A DNA stretch of 64,000 nt from Gloeothece verrucosa PCC 7822 (GTDB lineage Bacteria > Cyanobacteriota > Cyanobacteriia > Cyanobacteriales > Microcystaceae), in assembly GCF_000147335.1 (NCBI RefSeq), contig NC_014501.1:6006501-6070500 (forward strand), read 5' to 3'. A program made the translations under genes and the position numbers. Under the pieces are notes generated by a model. That model was not told the DNA's origin. It was given only the letters and a program-made list of their open reading frames with translations, and ran no database searches. Position 1 is the first letter of the stretch. The number at the start of each line of letters is the position of its first letter. Below, piece by piece: positions 17,743 to 26,816 of this stretch.

Positions 17743-18948
17743 TTAGGACTTTAAATGGCTTCTATCTCTCAATTTTCTTTCTCGATGTAATGACATCCAT
17801 ACTCCTATGATTATCCCCACTACTGCTGTGGTATAAAAAACATTTTTCAAGCCGCCTGAGGCCCAAACGGCCCCTAAGAAGATAGGACAAAGAAATTGAC
17901 CTAAAGAATTAAATCCTGTTCCGATAGCTAAAACACTAGAACGCAATTCAGCCGGCGATAGATCGGCTAAACCATTGTAAATATTAGGAACAGTTACCCC
18001 AAACCCGGCACCGAAGAAGACAGCCGCATAAAGAATTAATGAGATGTCGTTTAATACCGGAATCGTCGCTAACATCAAAGCCATCAGAATAAAACCAAGA
18101 GCAATAGTTTTATTTCTGCCTAATTTTTTCCCTAACCAACTAGCGGCTAAAGCAGAAACAACCGTTGCACCAATGGCCCGCGCTGTCAAGACAATTCCAT
18201 TGAGTTTGGCATCTGCGCCGATGGTTTCTCGCAGGTAAACGGGTGTATAGATCACCACTGTATAAACAATGGCCGCCGCTAAAGCGAGAGTAATAAATAA
18301 ACCAATCACTTGAGGCTGCTTGACAATTTTAACTAACTCCGCTCCCATCTCACGATTGAGAATAGAATTTTTAGAGTGACTAGATTCTTGTATCAGTAAA
18401 GCGGCACACAAAGCGATGGGTAAACTGACAGCATAGAGAAAAAAGGCGTATTGCCAGTTATATGACCCTACCCAGCCACCGAATAGCGGGACAAATATAC
18501 TAGCTGTGGTCATGGCACTGGTGGCGTAGGCCAAAACCTGTAACCGCGCTTCTCCCTCAAACATATTACTGAGTAAACCAATACAAGCGGCACTAATACC
18601 ACCACTGGCAATGCCTAATAAAGCCCGGTCTGCTAATAGAGGAATAAATTGTCCGATAAATGCTCCTGATACACCAAAGACTGCATAAAAAATTAAAGCC
18701 ACAATTAATACTTTTAATTTTCCGATTCGATCAGCCAAAATCCCGAGTATCGGAGTAAATACCGCAATAGTTAGAGCATGAATACTTACTAGCATTCCCG
18801 CCCATCTGGGTTCTAGATGAAGATGATGTAAAATTTCTGGAAAAACAGGAGCGACAACTCCTCCCGTCATCGTTGTTAAACATCCGGCTGCTAGAAGAAT
18901 CAAAGATTGAACAATTTGCTTTGCAGGAGATCGTAGTACAGATATCAT
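17743..18948 (-). CDS. MFS transporter
   Basis: Twelve-helix major facilitator protein of 401 residues. The motif A region GILADRIGKLKVL (about 65-77) lies between helices 2 and 3, and a second half-repeat contains SWLGKKLGRNKTIALG. It resembles bacterial drug or metabolite efflux carriers. It converges on the lipid-like cluster, and could export a product of it, but the substrate is unknown. Confidence 0.88.
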   Translation of the reverse strand: MISVLRSPAKQIVQSLILLAAGCLTTMTGGVVAPVFPEILHHLHLEPRWAGMLVSIHALTIAVFTPILGILADRIGKLKVLIVALIFYAVFGVSGAFIGQFIPLLADRALLGIASGGISAACIGLLSNMFEGEARLQVLAYATSAMTTASIFVPLFGGWVGSYNWQYAFFLYAVSLPIALCAALLIQESSHSKNSILNREMGAELVKIVKQPQVIGLFITLALAAAIVYTVVIYTPVYLRETIGADAKLNGIVLTARAIGATVVSALAASWLGKKLGRNKTIALGFILMALMLATIPVLNDISLILYAAVFFGAGFGVTVPNIYNGLADLSPAELRSSVLAIGTGFNSLGQFLCPIFLGAVWASGGLKNVFYTTAVVGIIIGVWMSLHRERKLRDRSHLKS

Positions 18949-19698
18949 AATAACGATCTTAAAAAAAACAATAATTTTTCCCTTGAATGGGTTTCTTTAT
19001 CTGCCATTCTAGCTCTCAAAATTTTTATTGAGATCTTAATTAAAGAGGAATTTAATCTTCTCAAATTATTTGTTCAAAATGAACTTATCTATCTTGGGGA
19101 AGATTTTAAACTAATAGTTAGAGAGGATTTAGCTGTCAAACATCCTCATTTTGCCCTCAATTATATAGAGGAGAGCATAGGTGGCTCGTTGGCCATCAAA
19201 CTTTTATTTGTTAAGAACAATTCTTTCATCAATTGCTCTCTTAAATGAATTTTTTTCAGGGTAAACTTCACGGCTATTTTTACCTCGCTTTGATGCTACA
19301 GTGCAATAATTAAATCTTTATAAATATCGTAACATAAAAAAAAACTTCTGACTTTTGACATAAGTTTTTACAATTATTAAGGTGATAGAGAACAATATCT
19401 TTTAGCCCTGACTCATGCCGGCAACAAAAAAAAACCGGTAGAGTCTACAGTATCTATTCAGAGTTTTACTCAGATTTTTGTGATGATCTAACTATGTACT
19501 CCTAAAAAACTGATGGGTAGACAAGCTCGCTTAAAACCTTAAAATCCTTGTCAAAAAAATTTTTATTGACCTTGCCCACCGGACTTGAGGCTTATAGTTA
19601 GTTTAGGCACACCGACTTAGTTATAAAGAATCTCCTCTAAGATAATTTTACTAGATAGAGGAGGCTCTATGGAAATTAGTTAAAGAGAAAAGGCAAGC
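18949..19698. other. divergent intergenic region, about 750 bp
   Basis: Separates the MFS gene from the GNAT/epimerase pair. It is AT-rich with several poly-A stretches. I see no ORF, tRNA or strong terminator. It probably contains the promoters of both sides, and perhaps regulatory sites I cannot assign. Confidence 0.4.
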
Positions 19699-20835
19699 AT
19701 GAAAAGTGATCAAGTGGAGATCAAACCCGTCACCAGCCCAAAAGAACAAAAAGCCTTTTTAGAGGTTCCATTTCGAGTTTATCAGAACGATCCTTACTGG
19801 GTTTCACCCTTAATCAGTAGTATCGCTAAACAACTAGATAGTAATAGTCCTTTTTGTCAAATTGGTGAATTTCAAGGGTTTATCGCTGTCAATCCGGCTA
19901 CGGGCCAAGCTATAGGCCGCATAGTAGCCGCTATTAATCAACATTTAATCGAGCGAGACAATCAAAAGGTAGGATTATTTGGGTATTTTGAGTGTATTGA
20001 AGATTTTGCCGTCGCTCAAGCCCTATTAGAAGCGGCTTGTCAATGGTTAAAAGATCGGGGAATGACCCTAGCTCGTGGTCCCATCGATTTATCTACCCAT
20101 AACAACTGTTTATTTTTAGTGGATGGGTTTGACTCGCCGCCCATGATGATGATGCCCTATAATCCGGCTTATTATCCTCGATATATGGAACAAAGCGGCT
20201 GGCAAAAAGCCAAAGATGCCTATGCTTATGATTTTCCCCTCGATAAACCTTTACCTGAGTCATTTGAAAAAGGTTATAAAATTGCTTGTCAATCCGGTAT
20301 TACTTTTCGTCCGATTCGTTTAAAGGGAGAAGGGTTTGAACAAGATTGTCGGGGGTTATATCGTCTATTTACCACCGCCTTTACCCATAACTGGAGTTCT
20401 ACCCCCCGAGATGAACAGGAATTTCTCACTCAAGCCAAAGATTTACAGCAATTAGCTGATCCGGATATTTTTCCTATCGCCGAAGATAACGGAGAAATGA
20501 TCGGCTTTTGGATGGCTTTACCTGACTATAATATTGCCCTCAAGCAGGTTAAAGGAAAATTAGATTGGCTAGGAATCCTAAAATTTCTCTGGTATCGTCG
20601 TCAAATTAATCGAGCCAGAGTGTTAGTGGTTTGTTCCTTACCAGAGTATCGTCGTAAGATGGTGCCATTAGCTCTGATTTATTTGGGAATGCGAGAGGGA
20701 ACCAGAAAAGGGAAACCTTATCAACGAGCAGAATTGTCTTGGGTTTGGGAAGATAATACTCCCTCGCGCAAACTCATTGAAGCCGCAGGCGGCAAAATTT
20801 ATAAAACTTACCGTATTTATGAAAAAGCGATATGA
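19699..20835 (+). CDS. GNAT-fold N-acyltransferase, bacterial ceramide synthase-like
   Basis: 378-residue protein with tandem GNAT-like halves. The N-terminal half has VPFRVYQNDPYWVSPL, GRIVAAIN, VGLFGYFECIEDFAVAQALL and LARGPIDLSTHNNCLFLVDG, then PPMMMMPYNPAYYPRYME. This pattern matches the family that includes bCerS, the bacterial ceramide synthase characterised in Caulobacter, annotated generically as GNAT acetyltransferase. The enzyme N-acylates a sphingoid base. Its stop overlaps the next gene's ATG by 4 bp, and that gene resembles CerR, the ceramide reductase that works with bCerS. Family resemblance is from memory of conserved segments; activity is untested. Confidence 0.75.
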   Translation: MKSDQVEIKPVTSPKEQKAFLEVPFRVYQNDPYWVSPLISSIAKQLDSNSPFCQIGEFQGFIAVNPATGQAIGRIVAAINQHLIERDNQKVGLFGYFECIEDFAVAQALLEAACQWLKDRGMTLARGPIDLSTHNNCLFLVDGFDSPPMMMMPYNPAYYPRYMEQSGWQKAKDAYAYDFPLDKPLPESFEKGYKIACQSGITFRPIRLKGEGFEQDCRGLYRLFTTAFTHNWSSTPRDEQEFLTQAKDLQQLADPDIFPIAEDNGEMIGFWMALPDYNIALKQVKGKLDWLGILKFLWYRRQINRARVLVVCSLPEYRRKMVPLALIYLGMREGTRKGKPYQRAELSWVWEDNTPSRKLIEAAGGKIYKTYRIYEKAI

Positions 20836-21794
20836 AAGCGTTTGTCACTGGTGCTAATGGTTTTACGGGTTCTCATTTAGTTAAACTTTTACAGCAACAA
20901 GGCTACTCGGTAAAAGGGTTAGTTCGTTCTTCGAGTAACCTATCCCGTCTCGATAAGTGCAACATAGAGTTAATTCAAGGCGATATTACTGACAGGGCGG
21001 CTTTAAGAAAGGGTATGGAAGATGTGGATAGGGTCTTTCATACCGCCGCTTATGTTGAATTAGGGTTAGTGGATGAAGTCCAGATGGAACGAGTCAATGT
21101 AGAAGGAACTCGTGCTGTGCTAGAAGTGGCTAAAGAGATGGGTGTCTCTAAATTGGTTTACTGTAGTACGATTGGAATCTTTGGCGATAGTCAAGGGGAA
21201 ATGATCGATGAAACCTTTCAACGCCGACAAAAAAACTTTTCTTCGGCTTATGATCGCACCAAATATCAAGCCCAACAACTGGTAGATCACTTGGCGGCTG
21301 AAGGTTTACCCGTTGTCAGTGTGATGCCTTCAGGGATTTTTGGCGTAGATGACCCTCATTTTGCTCCTGTGATTGAGTTATTTCTTAAAGGGCGTTTGTG
21401 GTTTTGGATCGGCGGCGAGCGCCTTACGGGTATTGTTCATGTGGACGATGTAGCTCAAGCGATGATTTTGGCTGCCCAAAAAGGAGGCAACGGAGAGTAT
21501 TACATTCTCTCAGCCGGAGAACTCTCCACCAGAGAAATGTTGAAAATTTTGGCAACAGAAACCGGCATGGCTATGCCGCGAGAAGTCCCCGAACCCTTAG
21601 TTCGCTTCTTGGGCAATTTACTTGATCCCATAGGACAGTTGTTTTCCTGGAATCCTCCCATTAGTCGGGAGCGAGTACACTATATATATGATCGCTGTGT
21701 GCGAGTAAAGGCAGACAAAGCTGGTCAACAACTAGGTTGGCAACCTCGTTCCGTAAAAGAGGTGCTATTGGAGTTTATCGAAAAACTGGCTTAA
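20832..21794 (+). CDS. NAD(P)-dependent epimerase/dehydratase, ceramide reductase (CerR)-like
   Basis: Extended short-chain dehydrogenase of 320 residues. The nucleotide-binding loop TGANGFTG (about 6-13) opens the protein; GDITD, the catalytic STIGIFG region and YDRTK (YxxxK, near 145) follow. In Caulobacter an epimerase-like protein, CerR, reduces the 3-keto group in ceramide formation. The tight overlap with the ceramide-synthase-like gene supports the same role here. HpnA-type hopanoid-associated sugar epimerases are close relatives and are the main alternative. Confidence 0.8.
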   Translation: MKAFVTGANGFTGSHLVKLLQQQGYSVKGLVRSSSNLSRLDKCNIELIQGDITDRAALRKGMEDVDRVFHTAAYVELGLVDEVQMERVNVEGTRAVLEVAKEMGVSKLVYCSTIGIFGDSQGEMIDETFQRRQKNFSSAYDRTKYQAQQLVDHLAAEGLPVVSVMPSGIFGVDDPHFAPVIELFLKGRLWFWIGGERLTGIVHVDDVAQAMILAAQKGGNGEYYILSAGELSTREMLKILATETGMAMPREVPEPLVRFLGNLLDPIGQLFSWNPPISRERVHYIYDRCVRVKADKAGQQLGWQPRSVKEVLLEFIEKLA

Positions 21795-21884
21795 AAAATT
21801 TTTGAGGAAAAGTGTTGACAAGCTAAAAAATTATCGTTATATTTATGAAGGTGTGAATAAAACAAAGCACCAATCAAATTCCTG

Positions 21885-21957
21885 GCCCCCATCGTCTAGA
21901 GGCCCAGGACACCTCCCTTTCACGGAGGCGACAGGGGTTCGAATCCCCTTGGGGGTA
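21885..21957 (+). tRNA. tRNA-Glu (TTC)
   Basis: Full cloverleaf: acceptor GCCCCCA/TGGGGGT, D arm with CGTCTAGAGGCCCAGGAC, anticodon stem CCTCC/GGAGG enclosing loop CTTTCAC with anticodon TTC at 21919-21921, and T arm GGGGTTCGAATCCCC. Discriminator A; CCA is not encoded. In cyanobacteria glutamyl-tRNA also feeds 5-aminolevulinate synthesis for chlorophyll and haem. Confidence 0.97.
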
Positions 21958-22055
21958 TTAAAAGAAAAGGGGGATTGTATATCCACCCTGTTTAATTCAT
22001 CAACAATTTTAAATCTATCAAGACTGGAGTGCTTCCCAAAAGCCAAAGTGCTTTC

Positions 22056-22460
22056 CTAGGCAGGAATTAAGACCGTATCGATGACGTGGATAACACCATT
22101 GTCAGCATCTACATCAGGCTTGATGACTGTAGCGTTATTGACTTTAACACCACCGTTAGAAGCATCAATTTTTAATTCTGAACCTTCTACCGTTTTTGCT
22201 GATGACAATTTTACCACATCAGCCGAGGTTACTTGCCCAGAGACGACATGATAAGTCAAGATTTTTGACAATTTGGGAATATCTTTCAGTAAAGCATCCA
22301 CCGTTCCTTCTGGAAGTTTCTTAAACGCTTCATCCGTAGGTGCAAAAACCGTAAAAGGACCAGCACCTTTTAAAGTTTCTACTAAATTAGCCGCTTTGAC
22401 GGCGCTAACTAAAGTTTGAAAAGAGCCTGCATTCGCTGCGGTGTCAATAATATCAGCCAT
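22056..22460 (-). CDS. Fasciclin (FAS1) domain protein, no signal peptide
   Basis: A single FAS1 domain fills the whole 134-residue protein: MADIIDTAANAGSFQTLVSA at the start, TVFAPTDEAFKKLPEGT, KILTYHVVSG and GVIHVIDTVLIPA at the end. It is clearly paralogous to the secreted protein at 5159-5734 but lacks an export signal, so it is probably cytoplasmic or peripheral. Function unknown. Confidence 0.88.
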   Translation of the reverse strand: MADIIDTAANAGSFQTLVSAVKAANLVETLKGAGPFTVFAPTDEAFKKLPEGTVDALLKDIPKLSKILTYHVVSGQVTSADVVKLSSAKTVEGSELKIDASNGGVKVNNATVIKPDVDADNGVIHVIDTVLIPA

Positions 22461-22855
22461 AATTTTTCCCTAAACTCATACTTTTTATACTAACTTTATA
22501 AAATTTTAAATGTCGTGTTCTATCCCACTTTATGGCTAGAAAAAAATGTAATTAAAGTCACTTTATTGAAGTATTGTGGCTGACCAAATTATCGTAGGAA
22601 AAGCTAAAAAATATAGTTAATCAAATAGAATGTTATAGAGGTTATATGTATTCTATTATTCTTGTTTTTTTTATTTCTTTACTTTTTCTCTACCTACTTA
22701 AATACTCAGAACGATCAAGCTATTAGCAATTAAAATAGCTGACTGGGGTCGGGAACGAGTTCCCGACGGAGTTGTTACTCTATCAGCCTTGTCCTTTATG
22801 GGTAGGGCATAAAGAACCGAGAGGAAAAATTTAATTAACGATTATCAATGTCAAA
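22461..22855. other. intergenic region containing a palindromic repeat
   Basis: 395 bp upstream of the second FAS1 gene and downstream of the TIGR04376 gene. Apart from repeat copy 2 at 22743-22767 I see nothing recognisable; it should hold the FAS1 promoter. Confidence 0.45.
22743..22767. repeat. dispersed palindromic repeat, copy 2
   Basis: 25 bp identical to copy 1 inside the FAS1 gene at 5611-5635, here in intergenic DNA. The core GTCGGGAACGAGTTCCCGAC can form an 8- to 9-bp hairpin. Confidence 0.85.
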
Positions 22856-23419
22856 TTATGACAAATTTCGCTTAATTCGCTCTAATTCATCGTCAATTTC
22901 CCAGCGCTGAAACTCTGCCTCTAGCGGATCAGTGGCCTTGTTATAACTTTTATAAGTAGAACCTTGATTCCATCCTTTCGTATCCCCATTAGAAGTGCTA
23001 GAAGCTTGAGCTTGAGCCGCTTTAGCTTGTACCTCTTTACGGCGCTGCTGAATTTGGCGCAACAATTCCTGAGATTGAGTCAGCCGCTTATTAGCTCCTT
23101 GCATTTGTCCCCAAAGCTGATTCCCTTGGCGCAGTAAAGCCGCTTCTCGTTCTTGTGCGGCTTCAGCTAAATCAAGCCTTCCAGCCGATTTAGCCTTATT
23201 AACCCGGCCATGCCAAGTTTGAATTTCTTGAGCTAGTGCGAGAATTTGCTGTTCTAATCGTTGTTTTTCCGATTCTAGCTCTCGAATCAATCTCGTTGTA
23301 TCCTGTTCTTGTTCCCGAACTTGCTCTAAAAGAGCTTGTAACTCTAAATGAGGATTATTTTTTAAAAACTCATCGAGTCGTTCTTCTAGAAAGCGGGTGA
23401 CATCTTCAAATAGACCCAT
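22856..23419 (-). CDS. TIGR04376 family coiled-coil protein
   Basis: 187 residues, mostly long coiled coil with a heptad-like Q/E/L pattern (about 25-140), reminiscent of PspA/IM30. The N-terminus MGLFEDVTRFLEERLDEFLK followed by NNPHLELQ is characteristic of this cyanobacterial family. The C-terminus carries EAEFQRWEIDDELE. Function is not established. Confidence 0.8.
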   Translation of the reverse strand: MGLFEDVTRFLEERLDEFLKNNPHLELQALLEQVREQEQDTTRLIRELESEKQRLEQQILALAQEIQTWHGRVNKAKSAGRLDLAEAAQEREAALLRQGNQLWGQMQGANKRLTQSQELLRQIQQRRKEVQAKAAQAQASSTSNGDTKGWNQGSTYKSYNKATDPLEAEFQRWEIDDELERIKRNLS

Positions 23420-23505
23420 GACTAATTGCTTAACTTATCCTTACTTTACTTTATGGTTTATAGCAGGTAGATTGGCGAAATAATAAAGAATTGTTAACAC
23501 CCACC

Positions 23506-24144
23506 ATGAAGCTCAAGCTCTACTTTCTGCGACACGGCGAAACCACTTCTAGCCAAAGCGGCTCCTATTGTGGCAAATTAGATATTCCATTAACCCCATC
23601 AGGAATACAAATGGGGGAAGATTTTGCGCTGGCTTATAAAAATTTAGCTTGGACAGCCATTTTTTCGAGTCCCCTCCAACGAGCGATTCATACCGCCAAA
23701 CCGTTAGCTGATGCGCTCGGAATGGAAATACAAATTAGACAAGGACTCAGAGAGATTCAATATGGCTTATGGGAAGGTAAAACACCCCAAGAGGTAACAA
23801 GCTCTTATCATGATGAGTACGTGCGTTGGTTAGCCGATCCCGGCTGGAATAGTCCCACAGGGGGAGAAAAAGGCATAGATATCGCCCGCCGTAGTTCAGA
23901 AGTGCTAGAAGAAATTGAAAATACTTACTCGGGTGGCAATATTCTAATCGTATCTCATAAAGCAACCATTCGAATTATGATTTGTTCCTTACTGGGAATC
24001 GATTTGGGACGTTATCGTGATCGCATTGGTATGCCGGTGGCGGCTCTTACTATCGTAACGATGACTGAACAAGGGCCTTTAATTGAAATCATGGGCGATC
24101 GCTCTCACCTAAGAGAAGAATTACGCAAACGATACGGAACTTAA
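23506..24144 (+). CDS. Histidine phosphatase family protein
   Basis: Phosphoglycerate mutase/phosphatase fold of about 212 residues. The catalytic RHGE is near the N-terminus (FLRHGET), FSSPLQRAIHTA supplies the second phosphate-binding arginine, LREIQYGLWEG the acidic residue, and VSHKATIR the second histidine. The longer frame begins at a TTG; the ATG giving MKLKLYFLRHGE is preferred. The substrate is uncertain (alpha-ribazole phosphatase or sugar phosphatase are options). Confidence 0.87.
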   Translation: MKLKLYFLRHGETTSSQSGSYCGKLDIPLTPSGIQMGEDFALAYKNLAWTAIFSSPLQRAIHTAKPLADALGMEIQIRQGLREIQYGLWEGKTPQEVTSSYHDEYVRWLADPGWNSPTGGEKGIDIARRSSEVLEEIENTYSGGNILIVSHKATIRIMICSLLGIDLGRYRDRIGMPVAALTIVTMTEQGPLIEIMGDRSHLREELRKRYGT

Positions 24145-24280
24145 TTAATTAGCAGGTAACCTGAGTTGATGTGATCGTGATTTAATGAGGTTGGACTAAC
24201 CCCTGATCAGTTTGCTATATCAGTAGTCAGATTTTTCAACCCAACTCAAATTAGCACAGATTAGCAGAGATAAAAACTTT

Positions 24281-24652
24281 ATGTTGTTACAGCCAGCAGA
24301 CACAGTAAAAATTTTCCAACGGCAACCCGAGCAAAATTTTGCTCCTGGTGAGATGATTTTTGAAGAAGGAAAAGAAGGCCAAGTAATGTATGGTGTGATA
24401 GAGGGAGAAGTAGAAATGTCCCTCAAGGGCAAAGTAATCGAGACTATTCGAGTAGGGGATGTCTTTGGCCAGGGAGCTATCATTCATGACGATCACCTGA
24501 GAGCCTCTACTGCTAAAGCTAAGACTGCCTGTAAACTAGCCGTACTAGATCGGGAACATTTTCTGTTTGCCGTACAGCAAACCCCCCTGTTTGCCTTACA
24601 AGTGATGAAAAGTTACTCGGAGCGCTTTCGCCAACTCAAGCAAACGATCTAA
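24281..24652 (+). CDS. Cyclic nucleotide-binding-like domain protein
   Basis: A single cNMP-binding beta-barrel of 123 residues: FAPGEMIFEEGKEGQVMYGVIEGEVE, then VGDVFGQGAIIHDDHLRASTAKA. The last segment takes the place of the phosphate-binding cassette (normally FGExALL...RxAT), retaining R and A but with a changed core, so nucleotide binding is doubtful. No DNA-binding or kinase domain is attached. It may be a regulator by protein contact. Confidence 0.8.
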   Translation: MLLQPADTVKIFQRQPEQNFAPGEMIFEEGKEGQVMYGVIEGEVEMSLKGKVIETIRVGDVFGQGAIIHDDHLRASTAKAKTACKLAVLDREHFLFAVQQTPLFALQVMKSYSERFRQLKQTI

Positions 24653-24712
24653 AAGAAGTTTTTTCCCCTTGCCATCAGTTACCCTAAATAAATAAGCAAT
24701 AATAGTTTTATG

Positions 24713-24740
24713 AAGGGTAAAATTTTTGTCACCCTTTTTT
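24713..24740 (+). terminator. Probable terminator after the cNMP-binding gene
   Basis: AAGGGT/ACCCTT stem with a 12-base loop followed by TTTT. Confidence 0.55.
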
Positions 24741-24788
24741 GATGAGTAATTTTACTCAATGATCTGACGTTTTCCAAACGCGAATATT

Positions 24789-25910
24789 ATGCAAACAGTT
24801 GATCCACAACCAGGTACTTCAGAAGCCTTAGATGCTCCTAAGCACGGTTTACCAGTTACCATCATTACAGGTTTTCTCGGCAGTGGCAAGACCACCCTAC
24901 TGAATCATATCCTCACTAATCAGCAGGGATTGAAAACAGCCGTCCTCGTCAACGAATTTGGGGAAATTGGTATAGATAATGAATTAATTATCTCCACCGA
25001 CGATAATATGGTGGAACTCAACAATGGCTGTATTTGCTGTACCATCAATGAAGATTTGGTCAACGCCGTCTATAAAGTGCTGGAGCGTCCTGAAAAAGTC
25101 GATTACCTTGTGGTAGAAACTACAGGATTAGCTGATCCGTTACCTGTAGCACTAACTTTCTTGGGGACAGAGTTACGGGATATGACCCGCTTAGACTCGA
25201 TCATTACAATGGTAGACTGCGCTAACTTCAGTCTGGATTTATTTAACTCTCAAGCCGCTTACAGCCAAATTGCTTACGGAGATGTGATTATCCTCAATAA
25301 AACTGATTTAGTCGATGAAGCTGATGTAGACGCTTTAGAAGTCAGAATTCGGGATATCAAGCAGGGGTCAAGAATTTTACGCACGAAAAACTCTCAAGTT
25401 CCCTTACCCTTGATCCTCAGTGTCGGTCTGTTTGAATCGGATAAATATTTTAACGCTTCCGAAGCTAAACAGGATCATAGCCATGATCATGATCATGAGC
25501 ATCATCACCATCATGACCATGAACACGACCATCACCATCATGACCACCATCATGATCATGACCACCACCATCATCATTCAGATCACTTAGAAAATGATGG
25601 ATTTACTTCTCTATCTATTCAGAGTGATAAACCTTTTTCTATTCGCAAATTTCAATATTTCTTAGATAATCAACTGCCAGAAAATATCTTTCGGGCCAAA
25701 GGAATTCTCTGGTTTGATGAGAGTCCTAAACGTCATATTTTTCACCTGAGTGGTAAACGATTTACTCTTGAAGATGATGAGTGGAAAGGAGAACCCAAAA
25801 ACCAGCTAGTGTTAATAGGACAAAACCTTGATCACGATAAGATCCGTGAACAAATTGAAAATTGTTTATGCTTACCTTCTATTAGCCGAGGTAAAGGGTT
25901 TGGACAATAA
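24789..25910 (+). CDS. COG0523 (CobW/ZNG1-type) metallochaperone GTPase
   Basis: G3E P-loop GTPase of 373 residues. Walker A GFLGSGKTTL is near 28-37, the metal-binding CICC motif at 81-84, Walker B/ETTG at about 115, and NKTD for guanine recognition near 170. A His/Asp-rich stretch of roughly 40 residues (about 233-272) precedes the CobW C-terminal domain (KFQYFLDNQLPENIFRAKG). Such histidine-rich members commonly act in zinc delivery. No Zur box is obvious upstream. CobW cobalamin synthesis is less likely without cob genes nearby. Confidence 0.88.
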   Translation: MQTVDPQPGTSEALDAPKHGLPVTIITGFLGSGKTTLLNHILTNQQGLKTAVLVNEFGEIGIDNELIISTDDNMVELNNGCICCTINEDLVNAVYKVLERPEKVDYLVVETTGLADPLPVALTFLGTELRDMTRLDSIITMVDCANFSLDLFNSQAAYSQIAYGDVIILNKTDLVDEADVDALEVRIRDIKQGSRILRTKNSQVPLPLILSVGLFESDKYFNASEAKQDHSHDHDHEHHHHHDHEHDHHHHDHHHDHDHHHHHSDHLENDGFTSLSIQSDKPFSIRKFQYFLDNQLPENIFRAKGILWFDESPKRHIFHLSGKRFTLEDDEWKGEPKNQLVLIGQNLDHDKIREQIENCLCLPSISRGKGFGQ

Positions 25911-25952
25911 CTAGATTGCCGTGCGGAACGATTTCTGCACTAACGGTTTCGC

Positions 25953-25978
25953 GGTGCGTTTACTTGATATAACGCACC
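25953..25978. repeat. palindromic element
   Basis: GGTGCGTT, a 10-base loop and AACGCACC, a perfect 8-bp stem with no U-tract, between the COG0523 gene and the DUF4351 fragment. It resembles the small palindromic repeats common in cyanobacterial spacers. Confidence 0.45.
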
Positions 25979-26002
25979 CGGATTGATTAACTTGATAGCA
26001 TT

Positions 26003-26245
26003 ATGCCAAGCATTAGAAATTGGATAGATGAAGGCCGAGAAGAAGGCTTTAGAGAAGGAATGCAGATAGTCATTAAGCGTCAACTCGCCCAAAAAATCGG
26101 CATCATTAACCCACCAGTCCAAAAACAACTTGAACAGTTATCAGTTTTTCAATTAGAAAATTTAGCGATAGCTTTATTAGATTTTTCTGGAGAACAAGAT
26201 TTGAGGACTTGGTTGAATGAAGCGATGGATAACCGAGTACAATAA
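26003..26245 (+). pseudogene. DUF4351 fragment of a Rpn/PD-(D/E)XK transposase-like nuclease
   Basis: 80 residues: an RKEGFxEG-like basic start (EGREEGFREGMQ) followed by a DUF4351 helical tail (IKRQLAQKIGIINPPVQKQL, then LLDFSGEQDLRTWL). In full-length Rpn-family proteins this tail follows a nuclease domain of about 200 residues, which is absent here. So this is probably the 3' remnant of such a gene, although an ATG would allow a short peptide. Confidence 0.65.
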
Positions 26246-26276
26246 TTATGCTGAATCGTTCTCTTAAACTTATCCC

Positions 26277-26732
26277 ATGCGTGTTATTATCCAACGAGTT
26301 ATATCTTCTCAGGTTACTGTGGATGGCGAAATAGTCGGTAAAATTGGACGCGGATTAAATCTATTAGTAGGTATTGCCGCCACTGATACTGAAAAGGAAA
26401 TTGATTGGATGAGCCGCAAATGTTTAGAGTTGCGTCTATTTAGCACCGGTGACGGAGAAGATCGTTGGGAAAAATCGGTGCAAGATATTCAAGGAGAATT
26501 ACTGGTTATTAGTCAGTTTACCCTCTATGGTGATTGCCGCAAAGGTCGTCGTCCTTCTTTTAGTGACTCTGCTCCTCCCCCTATCGCTCAACAATTATAT
26601 GACCTCTTTGTCAGCAAACTAGCACTCAGTGGGTTGCGCTTACAGACAGGTCGATTCGGTGCAATGATGCAGGTTACTATAGAAAATGATGGGCCGGTCA
26701 CTCTTTTACTGGAACGAGAAGCGACTCTATAA
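26277..26732 (+). CDS. dtd: D-aminoacyl-tRNA deacylase
   Basis: Removes D-amino acids (and glycine mischarged on tRNA-Ala) from tRNAs, recycling the tRNA. The 151-residue sequence shows the family signature: MRVIIQRV start, SQFTLYGDCRKGRRPSF (catalytic SQFTLYG, about 79-85) and the cross-subunit GPVT near residue 141 (Gly-cisPro). Length is normal. It starts 31 bp after the DUF4351 fragment. Confidence 0.96.
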   Translation: MRVIIQRVISSQVTVDGEIVGKIGRGLNLLVGIAATDTEKEIDWMSRKCLELRLFSTGDGEDRWEKSVQDIQGELLVISQFTLYGDCRKGRRPSFSDSAPPPIAQQLYDLFVSKLALSGLRLQTGRFGAMMQVTIENDGPVTLLLEREATL

Positions 26733-26747
26733 CTTCCAACCATTTTA

Positions 26748-26770
26748 GTGATCAGTTATTTACTGATCAC
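26748..26770. terminator. hairpin between convergent genes
   Basis: Perfect GTGATCAG/CTGATCAC stem with a 7-base loop just after dtd, facing a small minus-strand gene. There is no U-tract in either direction, so terminator function is tentative. Confidence 0.35.
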
Positions 26771-26816
26771 CGGTGGCGGAGGAATGATTTATTTATACTC
26801 ACTACAAGAGAAAAAT

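Noticed and set aside
12686..18948. Saxitoxin-like cluster (Rieske oxygenase, oxoamine synthase, transporter)
   Set aside because: The amidinotransferase, polyketide-type and carbamoyltransferase genes of saxitoxin loci are absent, and the GNAT/reductase pair fits lipids better.
21802..22059. Short frames on both strands covering the tRNA
   Set aside because: They run through tRNA-Glu and have no family resemblance.
24789..25910. CobW for cobalamin synthesis
   Set aside because: No cob genes are nearby, and the CICC motif with a His-rich stretch fits a zinc-type COG0523 metallochaperone better.
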